DNA of 64,000 bases from Ruficoccus amylovorans (GTDB lineage Bacteria; Verrucomicrobiota; Verrucomicrobiia; Opitutales; Cerasicoccaceae), in NCBI RefSeq assembly GCF_014230085.1, contig NZ_JACHVB010000020.1, positions 372,001-436,000 on the forward strand, in the 5' to 3' direction. Below the pieces are notes generated by a model that was given only the letters and a program-made list of their open reading frames with translations, was not told the DNA's origin and did no database searches. A program made the position numbers and the translations under genes. Positions within the stretch are counted from its first letter, which is position 1. Each line of letters starts with the position of its first letter. Shown here in pieces: positions 1-7,593 of the stretch.

Positions 1-484
1 CCATCACGCCCCAGACCGTCCCGAGCAGCCCGAGAAACGGCGCCCCCGTCACAATCGACCCCAGCAGGATCATTTTCGATTCGTACTTGATCGTCTGCTG
101 GGCGACGCCGCGCTGAAGCGCGTTCTCCACGTGGCCCATCCGCACGCGCAGGCTGCGCTCGCTGCCAGCCCCCTCGTAGCGGTGAAAGGCGTCCACCGCG
201 CTCTCCACCAGCACGGCGTAGGGGCCGAGGGCTTCGGACTTGCGCCCGAGGTTGAGCTTGAGCAGGCCCTTGCTCTGCGCCAGCCGCGATTCGAAGCTCA
301 GGTTGAGCGAGCGCAGGCGCGAAAGGTCGAGGTACTTGCCGATCATGACCGTCCACGCGATCAGGCTGAAGACCACCAACGCGATCACGATGGCCTTGCC
401 CGCGACGTTGGACTCGCCGAAATAGGTAAAAATGGTGGGCTCCTCGACTTGCGCCAGCAGGAGCCATGCGGTGGGTAAATTCAT
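1..484 (-). CDS. MotA/TolQ/ExbB proton channel family protein (3' end cut by window)
   Basis: The gene reads leftward from ATG at 484 and runs off the left edge, so about 161 residues are visible. There is a membrane segment near residues 30-50, a charged cytoplasmic stretch, and the start of a second membrane segment with the family motif GAPFLGLLGTVWGVM near residues 147-161, typical of ExbB/TolQ. Such proteins form the inner-membrane proton channel that energises TonB- or Tol-dependent outer-membrane processes with an ExbD/TolR partner; the partner would lie beyond the left edge. Whether it is ExbB or TolQ cannot be told from this fragment. Confidence 0.88.
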   Translation of the reverse strand, partial: MNLPTAWLLLAQVEEPTIFTYFGESNVAGKAIVIALVVFSLIAWTVMIGKYLDLSRLRSLNLSFESRLAQSKGLLKLNLGRKSEALGPYAVLVESAVDAFHRYEGAGSERSLRVRMGHVENALQRGVAQQTIKYESKMILLGSIVTGAPFLGLLGTVWGVM

Positions 485-786
485 GGCTGGAGAGAATCAG
501 GGGCCGCCGATCGACCCGCTCACATAAGGGAAAAGCGAAAATGCCGAAGGTTTCAAGCAATCCCTCGTTTACGGCAAATTAATCTCCCCCATCCCCACCA
601 AAATCCCTAACAGGGATATAATCGCTTACGTATTGCGTGAAGGTTCCGCCACTTTCTATAAATCCAAGGCTCGGACCCCGTCCGCCTCCGGTCATGCCCT
701 GCCCGACCGTGCTAAAGATTTAGCCGGGCCGGTGCGAAGTGCTTGCTTTTGCCGGGCCGGTGTCGCAATTTGCCTGCGCACAGACT
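485..786. other. Divergent intergenic region
   Basis: About 300 bases separate the leftward ExbB-type gene from the rightward PfkB kinase and should hold both promoters. The stretch at 540-640 is AT-richer than its surroundings. No confident sigma-70 pair, operator or RNA structure was recognised. The motif GCCGGGCCGGTG occurs twice just before the kinase (about 724-735 and 753-764). Confidence 0.4.
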
Positions 787-1908
787 ATGGATTACCTCGA
801 AAAAACCTTGAAAGAACTGGCCGACAAGGCCGCTTCCGCTTCCTCACGCCATGCCGTTGTCGGCTTCGACGGTTTCGTGGACAAGATCGTCCACCCGGTG
901 GACCAGCGCTTCGGCCCCGGTGACGATTACCAGGCCATCGAGACCATCGCCGAATTCGGCAGCCGCATCTCGGCCGCCGCCGGCAAGAGCGCCAACATCG
1001 AGATGTACCAGGAAATGGAAAAGCTCGGCGGCAACGGCCCGATCATGGCCAACGCCGTGCTCAGCGCCGGATTCCAGACCCGCTACATCGGCGCGCTGGG
1101 CAAGCTGGCCATTCACCCGGTTTTCGAGGAGTTCGCGAAAAAGACCGAAGCGGTCTCAATCACTGATCCGGGCATCACTACCGCCGCCGAGTTCAAGGAC
1201 GGCAAGATCATGCTCGGCAACATGGCCGCGCTCGACGAAGTCACCTACCCGAACATGGTCGCCGCCATGGGCGAAGGCCCGCTGTTGGACATGTTCTCCC
1301 GCGCCGACCTCATCGCCATGGTCAACTGGACCATGCTGCCCTACCTGACCAACGCCTTTAACGACCTGCTCGAAAAGGTCTTCCCGAACCTCGGGCCGCA
1401 CGAGAACCGCCGCTTCTTCTTCGACCTGGCCGACCCGGCCAAGCGCTCCGAAGGCGACATTCGCACCGTCATCAAGATCATCAGCCGCTATCAGGCCCAC
1501 GGGGCTGTCACCCTCGGACTCAATCTGAGCGAGGCGCAGCAGATTTTCAAGGTCCTCAGCCACTCCAAGGTCGGCACCGACGAGCGCGACCTCAAGCTCA
1601 TGGCCCAGACCATCCGCCAGGAGCTGGACATTTCCTGCGTCGTCGTCCACCCGACCCGCTGCGCGGCCTGCGCCACCCGCGACGGCCTCTACTTCGTCGA
1701 AGGCCCGTACTGCGAGCACCCGAAGATCACCACCGGCGCGGGCGACCACTTCAACGCCGGGTTCTGCGTCAGCCAGGTGCTCGGCCTCTCGCCCGAAGCC
1801 TGCCTGACCGTCGCGGTCAGCTTCTCGGGCTCCTATGTGCGCACCGCCAAGAGCCCCAGCCTGAGCGACGTTGCCAACTTCATCCACGGCTGGGCCAGTC
1901 ACGAATAA
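787..1908 (+). CDS. PfkB-family carbohydrate kinase
   Basis: A 373-residue ribokinase/PfkB-type sugar kinase. The PfkB C-terminal signature TTGAGDHFNAGF near residues 315-326 supplies the anion hole and the catalytic Asp. The N-terminal VVGFDGFVDKIV is the substrate-side opening strand, and LGGNGPIMANAV resembles the sugar-binding glycine-rich loop. An in-frame start at 739 would add 16 residues, but ATG 787 (MDYLEKTL) places the kinase fold directly at the N-terminus and is preferred. It sits 2 bases upstream of tmk and probably heads that operon. The substrate cannot be predicted from sequence. Confidence 0.85.
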   Translation: MDYLEKTLKELADKAASASSRHAVVGFDGFVDKIVHPVDQRFGPGDDYQAIETIAEFGSRISAAAGKSANIEMYQEMEKLGGNGPIMANAVLSAGFQTRYIGALGKLAIHPVFEEFAKKTEAVSITDPGITTAAEFKDGKIMLGNMAALDEVTYPNMVAAMGEGPLLDMFSRADLIAMVNWTMLPYLTNAFNDLLEKVFPNLGPHENRRFFFDLADPAKRSEGDIRTVIKIISRYQAHGAVTLGLNLSEAQQIFKVLSHSKVGTDERDLKLMAQTIRQELDISCVVVHPTRCAACATRDGLYFVEGPYCEHPKITTGAGDHFNAGFCVSQVLGLSPEACLTVAVSFSGSYVRTAKSPSLSDVANFIHGWASHE

Positions 1909-1910
1909 TC

Positions 1911-2546
1911 GTGAGCGGACGCTTCATCACCTTCGAGGGCACGGAGGGCTGCGGTAAATCCACCCAGCTCTCCCTGCTCGCGGGGCGGCTCCGTGCCGGG
2001 GGCGCGGAGGTGCTCGAAACCCGCGAGCCCGGCGGCACCCCGCTGGGGGAAGACATCCGCCACCTGCTCATCCACGCCGCTTCCGGCCAGGGTATGTGCC
2101 CGCAGGCCGAAGTCCTGCTCTTCGCCGCCAGCCGCGCCCAGCATGTGCGCGAGGTCATCCGGCCCGCCCTCGCGGAGGGCAAGACCGTCCTGTGCGACCG
2201 TTTCCTGGACTCGACCACCGTCTATCAGGGCGCGGCCCGCCAGCTCCCGTCCAAAGAGGTCAACGCGCTCAACGCCTTTGCCGTGGACGGCTGTCTGCCG
2301 GACCTGACCCTCGTGCTGGACATCCCCGCCGAGGTCGGCCTCCAGCGCGCCCGCCAACGCGCCTCCGACGCCCCCGACCGCATGGAGCAGGAGGAGCTTG
2401 CCTTCTACCAGGCCGTGCGGCAGGGTTTTCTGGACTTGGCCCGCGCCGAGCCGGAGCGCTTCGCTGTCATCGACGGCACCTCCAGCGTTGAGGCCGTGAC
2501 CACCGCCATCCAATCCGTAATCGCCGAAAGATTCCCCGAAAAATGA
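1911..2546 (+). CDS. tmk: Thymidylate kinase
   Basis: A 211-residue dTMP kinase (dTMP + ATP to dTDP + ADP) in the dTTP supply pathway. The Walker A loop is FEGTEGCGKST near residues 8-18, the DR motif is CDRFLDSTTVYQG, and the LID region contains APDRMEQE. It starts with GTG directly after the kinase stop and overlaps holB by 4 bases (ATGA), so the two are translationally coupled. The tmk-holB pairing is widely conserved in bacteria and supports both calls. Confidence 0.96.
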   Translation: MSGRFITFEGTEGCGKSTQLSLLAGRLRAGGAEVLETREPGGTPLGEDIRHLLIHAASGQGMCPQAEVLLFAASRAQHVREVIRPALAEGKTVLCDRFLDSTTVYQGAARQLPSKEVNALNAFAVDGCLPDLTLVLDIPAEVGLQRARQRASDAPDRMEQEELAFYQAVRQGFLDLARAEPERFAVIDGTSSVEAVTTAIQSVIAERFPEK

Positions 2547-3472
2547 GCATCCTCGCCGACCTCCCGCCCGAACTGGCCGAAAGCCGCCCGGCCGGAGTCC
2601 TGCGCCAGTCGCTCGAACGCGGACGCCTCCCCCACGCCATCCTCCTGCAAGGCGCTTCGCTGGAGGGCCTGGAGGCGATTTGCCTGGCCTTCGCCGGGGA
2701 GCTTCTCCAGAGCGAACACCCGCAGCGGCACCCGGACTTTTTCAGCATTCGCCCGGCCAACAAGATGCGCCAGATCAACGCCGAAGGCACCCGCGCCCTG
2801 ATCCGCGACATCCAGCACTCCTCCAATCAGGGCGGGCGCAAGGTGGCCGCCGTTTACGAGGCCGACCGGATGAACACCGCCGCCGCCAACGCCTTTCTCA
2901 AGACGCTGGAGGAGCCGCCCGCCGACACCACGATTTTCCTCCTCTCGACCCGCCCCTACGACCTGCTGCCAACCATCCGCAGCCGCTGCGTCTCCCTGCG
3001 CCTGCCGCTGGAGCTAGACCGCGTGAGCGCCCCCGACTGGCAGCAATGGCTGGCCGACTACACCGAGTGGCTGGATATGGTCAGTTCGGGCCACGCGGCC
3101 CGGGGCGGAGCCGCCGAGTGCCTGATCGCCGCCTACGGGCTGGTCACGCGCTTCAGTGGGATCTTGCAGCAAATGTCCACCGAAGCGTGGAAGCAATACC
3201 GGGAAACCCTCCCCGACGGCCTGACCGACGAGCAGGTGACCGCGCTGGAAACCGGCTACCTCAAGGGCCTGCGGGGCCGCCTGCTGGCCGAAATCGAGAC
3301 CCAGACCCGGCACTTTGCCCTGAAGAAGCCTTCAGAAATCCCTTCGGTCAAGCTCGCCCAAAGCGTCGCCGCCCTGGAAAAAGCCGCCGGACTGCTCGAA
3401 CTCAACTTCAACGAATCCGCCGCCATCGAAGCGTTTCTGCTCCAGTCCCTGCGCCTCTGGGCCAGAGCCTAG
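2543..3472 (+). CDS. holB: DNA polymerase III delta' subunit
   Basis: A 309-residue clamp-loader delta' protein of the AAA+ fold. It shows HAILLQGAS at the position of a degenerate P-loop, the stretch VYEADRMNTAAANAFLKTLE, which is the family's sensor/Walker-B-like region, and the IRSRC (SRC) motif near residue 150. There is no complete Walker A and no N-terminal zinc-binding cysteine cluster, so it probably does not hydrolyse ATP, as is usual for delta'. It overlaps the upstream tmk by 4 bases. Its role is to load the sliding clamp at replication forks. Confidence 0.92.
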   Translation: MSILADLPPELAESRPAGVLRQSLERGRLPHAILLQGASLEGLEAICLAFAGELLQSEHPQRHPDFFSIRPANKMRQINAEGTRALIRDIQHSSNQGGRKVAAVYEADRMNTAAANAFLKTLEEPPADTTIFLLSTRPYDLLPTIRSRCVSLRLPLELDRVSAPDWQQWLADYTEWLDMVSSGHAARGGAAECLIAAYGLVTRFSGILQQMSTEAWKQYRETLPDGLTDEQVTALETGYLKGLRGRLLAEIETQTRHFALKKPSEIPSVKLAQSVAALEKAAGLLELNFNESAAIEAFLLQSLRLWARA

Positions 3473-3506
3473 TGTGGCGTTAGCTTAGTATCTTGCACTA
3501 ATTTTT

Positions 3507-3615
3507 GGGGGCTGTGCGCCCCCAAACCCCGCAGCAGGCATAGCCTGCACTTTCGATGCTACGCATCGCGTCAGGGATTACGGCTTTCAGTTTCACTGAA
3601 AGCCGTAATCCCTGA
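3507..3615. repeat. Array of four consecutive hairpins (REP-like)
   Basis: Four perfect inverted repeats follow one another after holB: 3507-3523 (GGGGGC/GCCCCC), 3534-3548 (GCAGGC/GCCTGC), 3554-3568 (CGATGC/GCATCG) and 3571-3615, whose two arms of 20 bases flank a 5-base loop. The last one starts TCAGGGATTAC. A similar array lies at 52194-52302. The array could end tmk-holB transcripts or be a mobile REP-type element. It has no T-tract of a classical terminator. Confidence 0.75.
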
Positions 3616-3716
3616 GAGGCATCCAAACTGAGTTGCACCCCCCAATTTATGCCAGGAACTTGGCTAACACCACACGAGGGTCTATTTAAAAATTCCTTTT
3701 CGCGGCGGCATCGGTT

Positions 3717-4088
3717 TCACCGGTACCGGAACCAATCCCGTACAATCATCAGCACCGTCCGCAGCGCGAACCACAACCCCGGCATGAGCAGCAGGATGGT
3801 GAGCGGATTCGGCAAACGGGCCAGGCTCCGCCAGCGGGCATCATTAAAGACGATCAGCAGAAACACCCCGATGAGCGCGGTCACAGCCCCGCAGAATCCG
3901 TAAAGCATAATCGGGGCGTTGAGGACAAAGCCCGGCCCGCCCTCGAAACGCTCCGGCGGCAGTGTGACAAGCACGCGGTAAGCGGTATAAGTCACCACGC
4001 ACGCCCCGAACGACACCCCCGCCACCGCCAGACACACACAGCGCAGCAGAAAAGCGGAGAAATCATCAATCGGGGGCGGCCTTCTCAC
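3717..4088 (-). CDS. Small membrane protein of unknown function
   Basis: A 123-residue protein starting at GTG 4088, with three hydrophobic segments at about residues 10-38, 54-80 and 92-115. The first is AFLLRCVCLAVAGVSFGACV. No family was recognised. It lies convergent to holB and downstream of, but well separated from, rlmN. Translation without interruption and a clear membrane pattern support a real gene; function is unknown. Confidence 0.6.
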   Translation of the reverse strand: MRRPPPIDDFSAFLLRCVCLAVAGVSFGACVVTYTAYRVLVTLPPERFEGGPGFVLNAPIMLYGFCGAVTALIGVFLLIVFNDARWRSLARLPNPLTILLLMPGLWFALRTVLMIVRDWFRYR

Positions 4089-4287
4089 AGCAAGAGTTTG
4101 CGCAGATAAGCCGCCCCGCGCAAGCCCATCCGGCCGCTCCGGGCAAATCGGCGTTCCATTCAGCCAATATCAAAACGCGATCCGTCTTTCGGGACAGGAG
4201 CCTTTCTCGACTCCCTCAGGGCGATTGCGGGTCCAATCGCCCCACCCTTTACCTGCCTACGCTGGCTACCCGCCGGCGAACCGTTTG

Positions 4288-5436
4288 TCACGCGCCCGCG
4301 GGGGCGCTTCGGCGGGCCGGGACCGGTTCAATGGTGCCTTCGGCGCGTTCGGTCTGGAGCCGGAGCTGGCCGCAGGCCGCGTTGATGTCGTGGCCCTTCT
4401 CACGCCGGATCGTGACCGAGACCCGCGCCTGCCGCAAAACGTCCGCGAAGGCGTCCTGCCGGGGGATTTCGGGGCGCACCCAGGGCAGGCCCTCCACCTT
4501 ATTGTAAGGGATGAGATTGACGTGGGCGTGCAGGTCGCGGGCGATCCGGGCCAGCGCCCGCGCCTGCTCCAGCGTGTCGTTGATCTCGCGGATGAGGATA
4601 AACTCCAGCGTAATCATGCGCCCGTGCCGCTCGGCAAAAGCCTTGGCGGCGGGCAAGAGCTTTTCCAGCGGGTACTTGCGGTTGACCGGCATGATCTGCT
4701 GGCGCACCTCGTCCGTCGCCCCGTGCAGGCTGATGGCCAGCCGCAGCCCGATGGGCTCCTCGGACAAGCGGACGATCTGCGGGGCCAGGCCGCTGGTCGA
4801 GACCGTGATGCGCCGCGCCCCGACGTTGAGCCCCCACTCGGCGTTGACGATGCCCAGCGCGCGCAGGAGATTGTCGTAGTTGGCCAGTGGTTCGCCCATG
4901 CCCATGACCACGATATTGTCAAAAGAGGCCAGTTCCTCGCTGGCGCGGGGGGTGTCCGGGTCCTCCTGATGGCAGACCTGGATCAACTGATGGACAATCT
5001 CCCCGGCCGACAGGTCGCGCTTCCAGCCCGCCAGGCCCGAGGCGCAGAACTTGCAGCCATAGGCGCAGCCGACCTGAGTCGAAATACAGACCGTCTTGCG
5101 CGAGCGGTCCTGCCCCACCCCTTCCTGCGGGGCGCGGATGATGACCGTCTCGATGAGCGAATGATCCCGCAGGCGCAGCAGGAACTTGTCCGTCACGTCG
5201 GAGGACGTTTTCGCGCCCAGCCGCGAGGTCGGGGCGAAGTCGTAGGTCTCCTCCAGCCAGGTGCGCAGGGGCTTGGACAGGTTGGTCATTTCCTGCGGCC
5301 CGGCAGCGCGTTTTTTATACAGCCAATCAAGGATCTGCCGGGCACGGAACGGCTTCTCGCCGCGTTCGGCCAGGGTGGCGGCGAGCGAGTCGAGCGTCTC
5401 GCCGTGAATCGGCGGTTTCCCGGTAAATCCCTTCAT
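4288..5436 (-). CDS. rlmN: Dual-specificity RNA methyltransferase RlmN
   Basis: A 382-residue radical-SAM enzyme that methylates C2 of A2503 in 23S rRNA and A37 in some tRNAs. The 4Fe-4S motif CAYGCKFC occupies residues 124-131 (C124, C128, C131). The resolving C-terminal cysteine of GHDINAACGQ is C355. The N-terminal helical domain (ARQILDWLYKK) is also typical. The frame stays open to 5571, but ATG 5436 (MKGFTGKPP) fits the family's N-terminus and length. It stands alone and is transcribed leftward. Confidence 0.95.
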   Translation of the reverse strand: MKGFTGKPPIHGETLDSLAATLAERGEKPFRARQILDWLYKKRAAGPQEMTNLSKPLRTWLEETYDFAPTSRLGAKTSSDVTDKFLLRLRDHSLIETVIIRAPQEGVGQDRSRKTVCISTQVGCAYGCKFCASGLAGWKRDLSAGEIVHQLIQVCHQEDPDTPRASEELASFDNIVVMGMGEPLANYDNLLRALGIVNAEWGLNVGARRITVSTSGLAPQIVRLSEEPIGLRLAISLHGATDEVRQQIMPVNRKYPLEKLLPAAKAFAERHGRMITLEFILIREINDTLEQARALARIARDLHAHVNLIPYNKVEGLPWVRPEIPRQDAFADVLRQARVSVTIRREKGHDINAACGQLRLQTERAEGTIEPVPARRSAPAGA

Positions 5437-5667
5437 CCGCCTATCAAGAGCGCATCGCCCGCCGGGGCGCAATAACGAATGAACCCGCCCCCGCGCAAAA
5501 GCCGCGCTTAACCCCTGCTGCAAGCCCCCTAATAGCGTCTGCAACAGCTTCCCGCGCTGTCGCCGTGGCATTTTTCCTGCTAATTTTCAGACGAGCCAGG
5601 CCAGATGCGATCTGGGATTATTGGCAGGTACAACCGAAGACCGGGACACCTTTAAACGCTACGCGAT

Positions 5668-5889
5668 ATGTCCAAAGCAAACGTGGAAAAACTCCTGACA
5701 GACGGCTGGACCGACAAGGCCCTCCGCGCCAAGTACAATGTCATCGAGACGAAAGAAGATTTCGTCGCCTCGGCCAATACCGACGGCTACGACTTCACCC
5801 TTGAGGAACTCGACGCCGTGCTCAAAGAGGAAGAACTCGACTTCTCCTCCTCCGGCAACCCGCGCTCCCGCGCCATCTGGCTGCACTGA
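5668..5889 (+). CDS. Nif11-domain small protein
   Basis: A 73-residue protein. Residues 1-48 match the Nif11 pattern, ending in DFVASANTDGYDFTLEELDA, where the GYDFTLEEL core is diagnostic. Nif11 domains occur as stand-alone proteins of unknown role and as leader regions of some ribosomally made natural products. Here the C-terminal part is only about 20 residues and ends GNPRSRAIWLH. It has no GG/GA cleavage site or Cys-rich core, and no modifying enzyme is visible nearby. It is convergent with the HTH gene at 5900 (10-base gap). Confidence 0.75.
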   Translation: MSKANVEKLLTDGWTDKALRAKYNVIETKEDFVASANTDGYDFTLEELDAVLKEEELDFSSSGNPRSRAIWLH

Positions 5890-5899
5890 CCGGGCCGAC

Positions 5900-6226
5900 T
5901 CAGTCCAGCCAGCGACGAAGGCTGCGCTTCTCCTCCGGGGTGCAGTGACTGAGGAGTTCGCCCACCTGCGCGAGGAAGTCCTCCGGCTCGTAGTTGGCGG
6001 TGCGCAGCAGGTACAGCAGCACGCCCTCGCGGTGGATCTGGTAACGCTGGCGTTTCTCATGGCGGAGTCCGGCCCGGCCGTTGGCGGTGTGTCCGAGGAT
6101 TTTCTGGTTCAGGAAGCAGTCCCGCACAAACTGGTCGGTCTTGCCGATAACGGCGGCCACCTCTTTGGGGCTGAACCATTCCTGCCCCGGCGGCAGCAGG
6201 CGCTCGAAGTGCGCGTTCATTCTCAT
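5900..6226 (-). CDS. Helix-turn-helix protein (excisionase/MerR-like)
   Basis: A 108-residue protein. The segment FSPKEVAAVIGKTDQFVRDC at residues 18-37 looks like a winged-helix/MerR- or excisionase-type HTH, followed by a basic wing (RHEKRQRY) and a helical C-terminus. Such proteins usually bind DNA in mobile elements or regulate nearby genes. It is the last gene of a leftward trio (RHH protein, unknown protein, this one), 12 bases after the stop of the middle gene. ATG 6226 and ATG 6220 are both possible starts. Confidence 0.65.
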   Translation of the reverse strand: MRMNAHFERLLPPGQEWFSPKEVAAVIGKTDQFVRDCFLNQKILGHTANGRAGLRHEKRQRYQIHREGVLLYLLRTANYEPEDFLAQVGELLSHCTPEEKRSLRRWLD

Positions 6227-6238
6227 GGCGGGACGGAC

Positions 6239-6577
6239 TTAAAGGACACGGGAAAAGCCTGCCCGCGGCCTGCGCCGCTGCCGGGCATCGCGGTAGCCCT
6301 GCTGGTAGGCTTCGCGGCGGGCCTGTTCGACGGCATCGCCGAGACGCTCGCCGAGGCGGTTGGCCATCATCTGGGCGTGAAAGACATCGCTGCAAAAGAC
6401 CTTGGCGTAGGCTTGCCAGGTCTTGCCGCTGCGTAGCGGCAGTCCGGTGTCGATCACCAGTTCGGCACAGCGGCCATCGGGCTGCACCCGGATCAGCGGA
6501 GTGGCTCCGGCGCGAGGATCGGCGGGAGCGGGAAAAGTGGCCGCAAAGGCCCGGGAAGTAGATTCGGTCGTGGTCAT
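6239..6577 (-). CDS. Unknown protein between RHH and HTH genes
   Basis: A 112-residue protein with a proline/alanine-rich N-terminus, a central mixed region (AELVIDTGLPLRSGKTWQAY) and an Arg-rich helical C-terminus (AVEQARREAYQQGYRDARQR). No family was recognised. The start at 6577 has a good ribosome-binding site (AGGAAAA just upstream). Its place between two DNA-binding proteins on the same strand suggests a shared transcript. The basic C-terminus could bind nucleic acid, but that is only a guess. Confidence 0.6.
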   Translation of the reverse strand: MTTTESTSRAFAATFPAPADPRAGATPLIRVQPDGRCAELVIDTGLPLRSGKTWQAYAKVFCSDVFHAQMMANRLGERLGDAVEQARREAYQQGYRDARQRRRPRAGFSRVL

Positions 6578-6638
6578 ATTTTTTCCTGGTTGAGGATGAC
6601 TGGTCAGTGTTTGGTCGGATAGCGGGAAGCAGCACGCA

Positions 6639-6842
6639 TCAGTGGCGCGGGACGGGTACGCAGTCGGTTTCGGCGTCGAGGTAACCCTCGCTGCGGAGGT
6701 GTTTTTTCAGGGCGCAAGCCACAAGGCTTGAGACCGAACGGTTGTCGTCAAAAGCCGCCTGGCGGGCGATCTCCCGCAAGTGTGGAGGCAGGCTCACTGA
6801 GACGTTGACAGTCGATATGGTTTTCACTTTCATAGTGAACAT
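6639..6842 (-). CDS. Ribbon-helix-helix family protein
   Basis: A short protein of 67 residues from ATG 6842; an upstream TTG at 6854 and an ATG at 6833 are also in frame. VNVSVSLPPHLREIARQAAF followed by NRSVSSLVACALKKHL has the beta-strand / helix / turn / helix pattern of RHH (CopG/Arc) repressors or antitoxins. It diverges from the RHH-nuclease gene at 6949 across an AT-rich gap holding a tandem repeat. It probably regulates this divergent pair, as RHH proteins usually repress their own promoters. Confidence 0.7.
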   Translation of the reverse strand: MFTMKVKTISTVNVSVSLPPHLREIARQAAFDDNRSVSSLVACALKKHLRSEGYLDAETDCVPVPRH

Positions 6843-6887
6843 AAGATCACTCAAACACCCTCCATTCGCAAGTTGATTTTCAGCTTT

Positions 6888-6913
6888 TTACTATTTTACT
6901 ATTATTTATTATT
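6888..6913. promoter_or_regulatory. Tandem TTACTATT repeat in divergent promoter region
   Basis: TTACTATT occurs twice back to back (6888-6895 and 6896-6903) and continues as ATTTATTATT. The stretch is very AT-rich within a GC-rich chromosome. It lies between two divergent genes that both encode RHH domains, and RHH proteins commonly bind short tandem repeats cooperatively, so it is a candidate operator overlapping the promoters. This is inference; no clear -35/-10 pair was assigned. Confidence 0.45.
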
Positions 6914-6948
6914 CATCGCCATTTATCAGCCACTTAGCCGTTCCATCC

Positions 6949-7569
6949 ATGTCAGAAGACCAGAAACACAAAACCGTGGGCGTCAGCTTTCCGCCCGAAC
7001 TGCGCCAGCGCGCCTCCGAACGGGCTCGGGGGCTGGGCTTGTCTTTTTCCAAGTACGTGACGCTCTGTGTCGAGGCCGAAGTCAGCGGCAAGCCGCCCCA
7101 ACTGGTCATGGAAAACCTGCTCCCGGCGGGCGCGCCCCCGCTCAACCTTGAAGCGGCCCTCGAAGAAGGCTCCGACTACGGCGCGATGAAAGCGGCCTCC
7201 ATCGGCTTCGAGGACGATATAGAGGAAATCCTGCGCCAGGAGGACATCTGCTACAGCCGTTTCGCCCAGGTGGCGCATCTGCGCACGGACTTCCTCGTCC
7301 AGCACGTGGACCCGGCCACGGGCCGCAACCTGCGCATCGCTCTGGAGTGCAAATACAATGTGCGCAAGCGCGCGACCGTCACCCTCGGCCAGTGCATTAT
7401 CCTCAAAAGCCTGCCCGGCGTGGATGCCGTCATGCTGTGCGTGCCGTACCTGAAGCACTTTGACCCGCACCTGAGCGACACCTTTGCCCAGCAGGGCATC
7501 CCCATCGTCACCCCCGACTCACTCAACCCCGGACTCGAATCGCTGCTGGCCAGTCTCGCCCCGGCTTGA
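6949..7569 (+). CDS. RHH domain fused to a PD-(D/E)XK nuclease-like domain
   Basis: A 206-residue protein. Residues 8-45 (TVGVSFPPELRQRASERA, then FSKYVTLCVEAEV) form an RHH-type DNA-binding region. Residues 95-200 have the order of a PD-(D/E)XK nuclease fold: D114 in RTDFLV, E133-x-K135 in ALECK, Q148 in the following helix, then strands DAVMLCVP and GIPIVTPDSL. A sequence-specific or methyl-independent endonuclease is plausible; loss of activity is possible too. It diverges from the RHH repressor-like gene. No obvious Shine-Dalgarno precedes ATG 6949. Confidence 0.65.
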   Translation: MSEDQKHKTVGVSFPPELRQRASERARGLGLSFSKYVTLCVEAEVSGKPPQLVMENLLPAGAPPLNLEAALEEGSDYGAMKAASIGFEDDIEEILRQEDICYSRFAQVAHLRTDFLVQHVDPATGRNLRIALECKYNVRKRATVTLGQCIILKSLPGVDAVMLCVPYLKHFDPHLSDTFAQQGIPIVTPDSLNPGLESLLASLAPA

Positions 7570-7593
7570 TTCGCCTCTGGCGAGCCAGAGGGC

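Noticed and set aside
739-786. N-terminal extension of the PfkB kinase that looks faintly like a signal peptide
   Set aside because: PfkB kinases are cytoplasmic; the fold starts directly after ATG 787.
4225-5475. Long open frame on the plus strand opposite rlmN
   Set aside because: It is antisense to a clear RlmN, has no family-like features, and arises from GC-rich codon bias.
5668-5889. Nif11 gene as a firm RiPP precursor
   Set aside because: The tail is too short, has no cleavage motif or Cys/Ser/Thr-rich core, and no modifying enzyme is nearby; kept only as a question.
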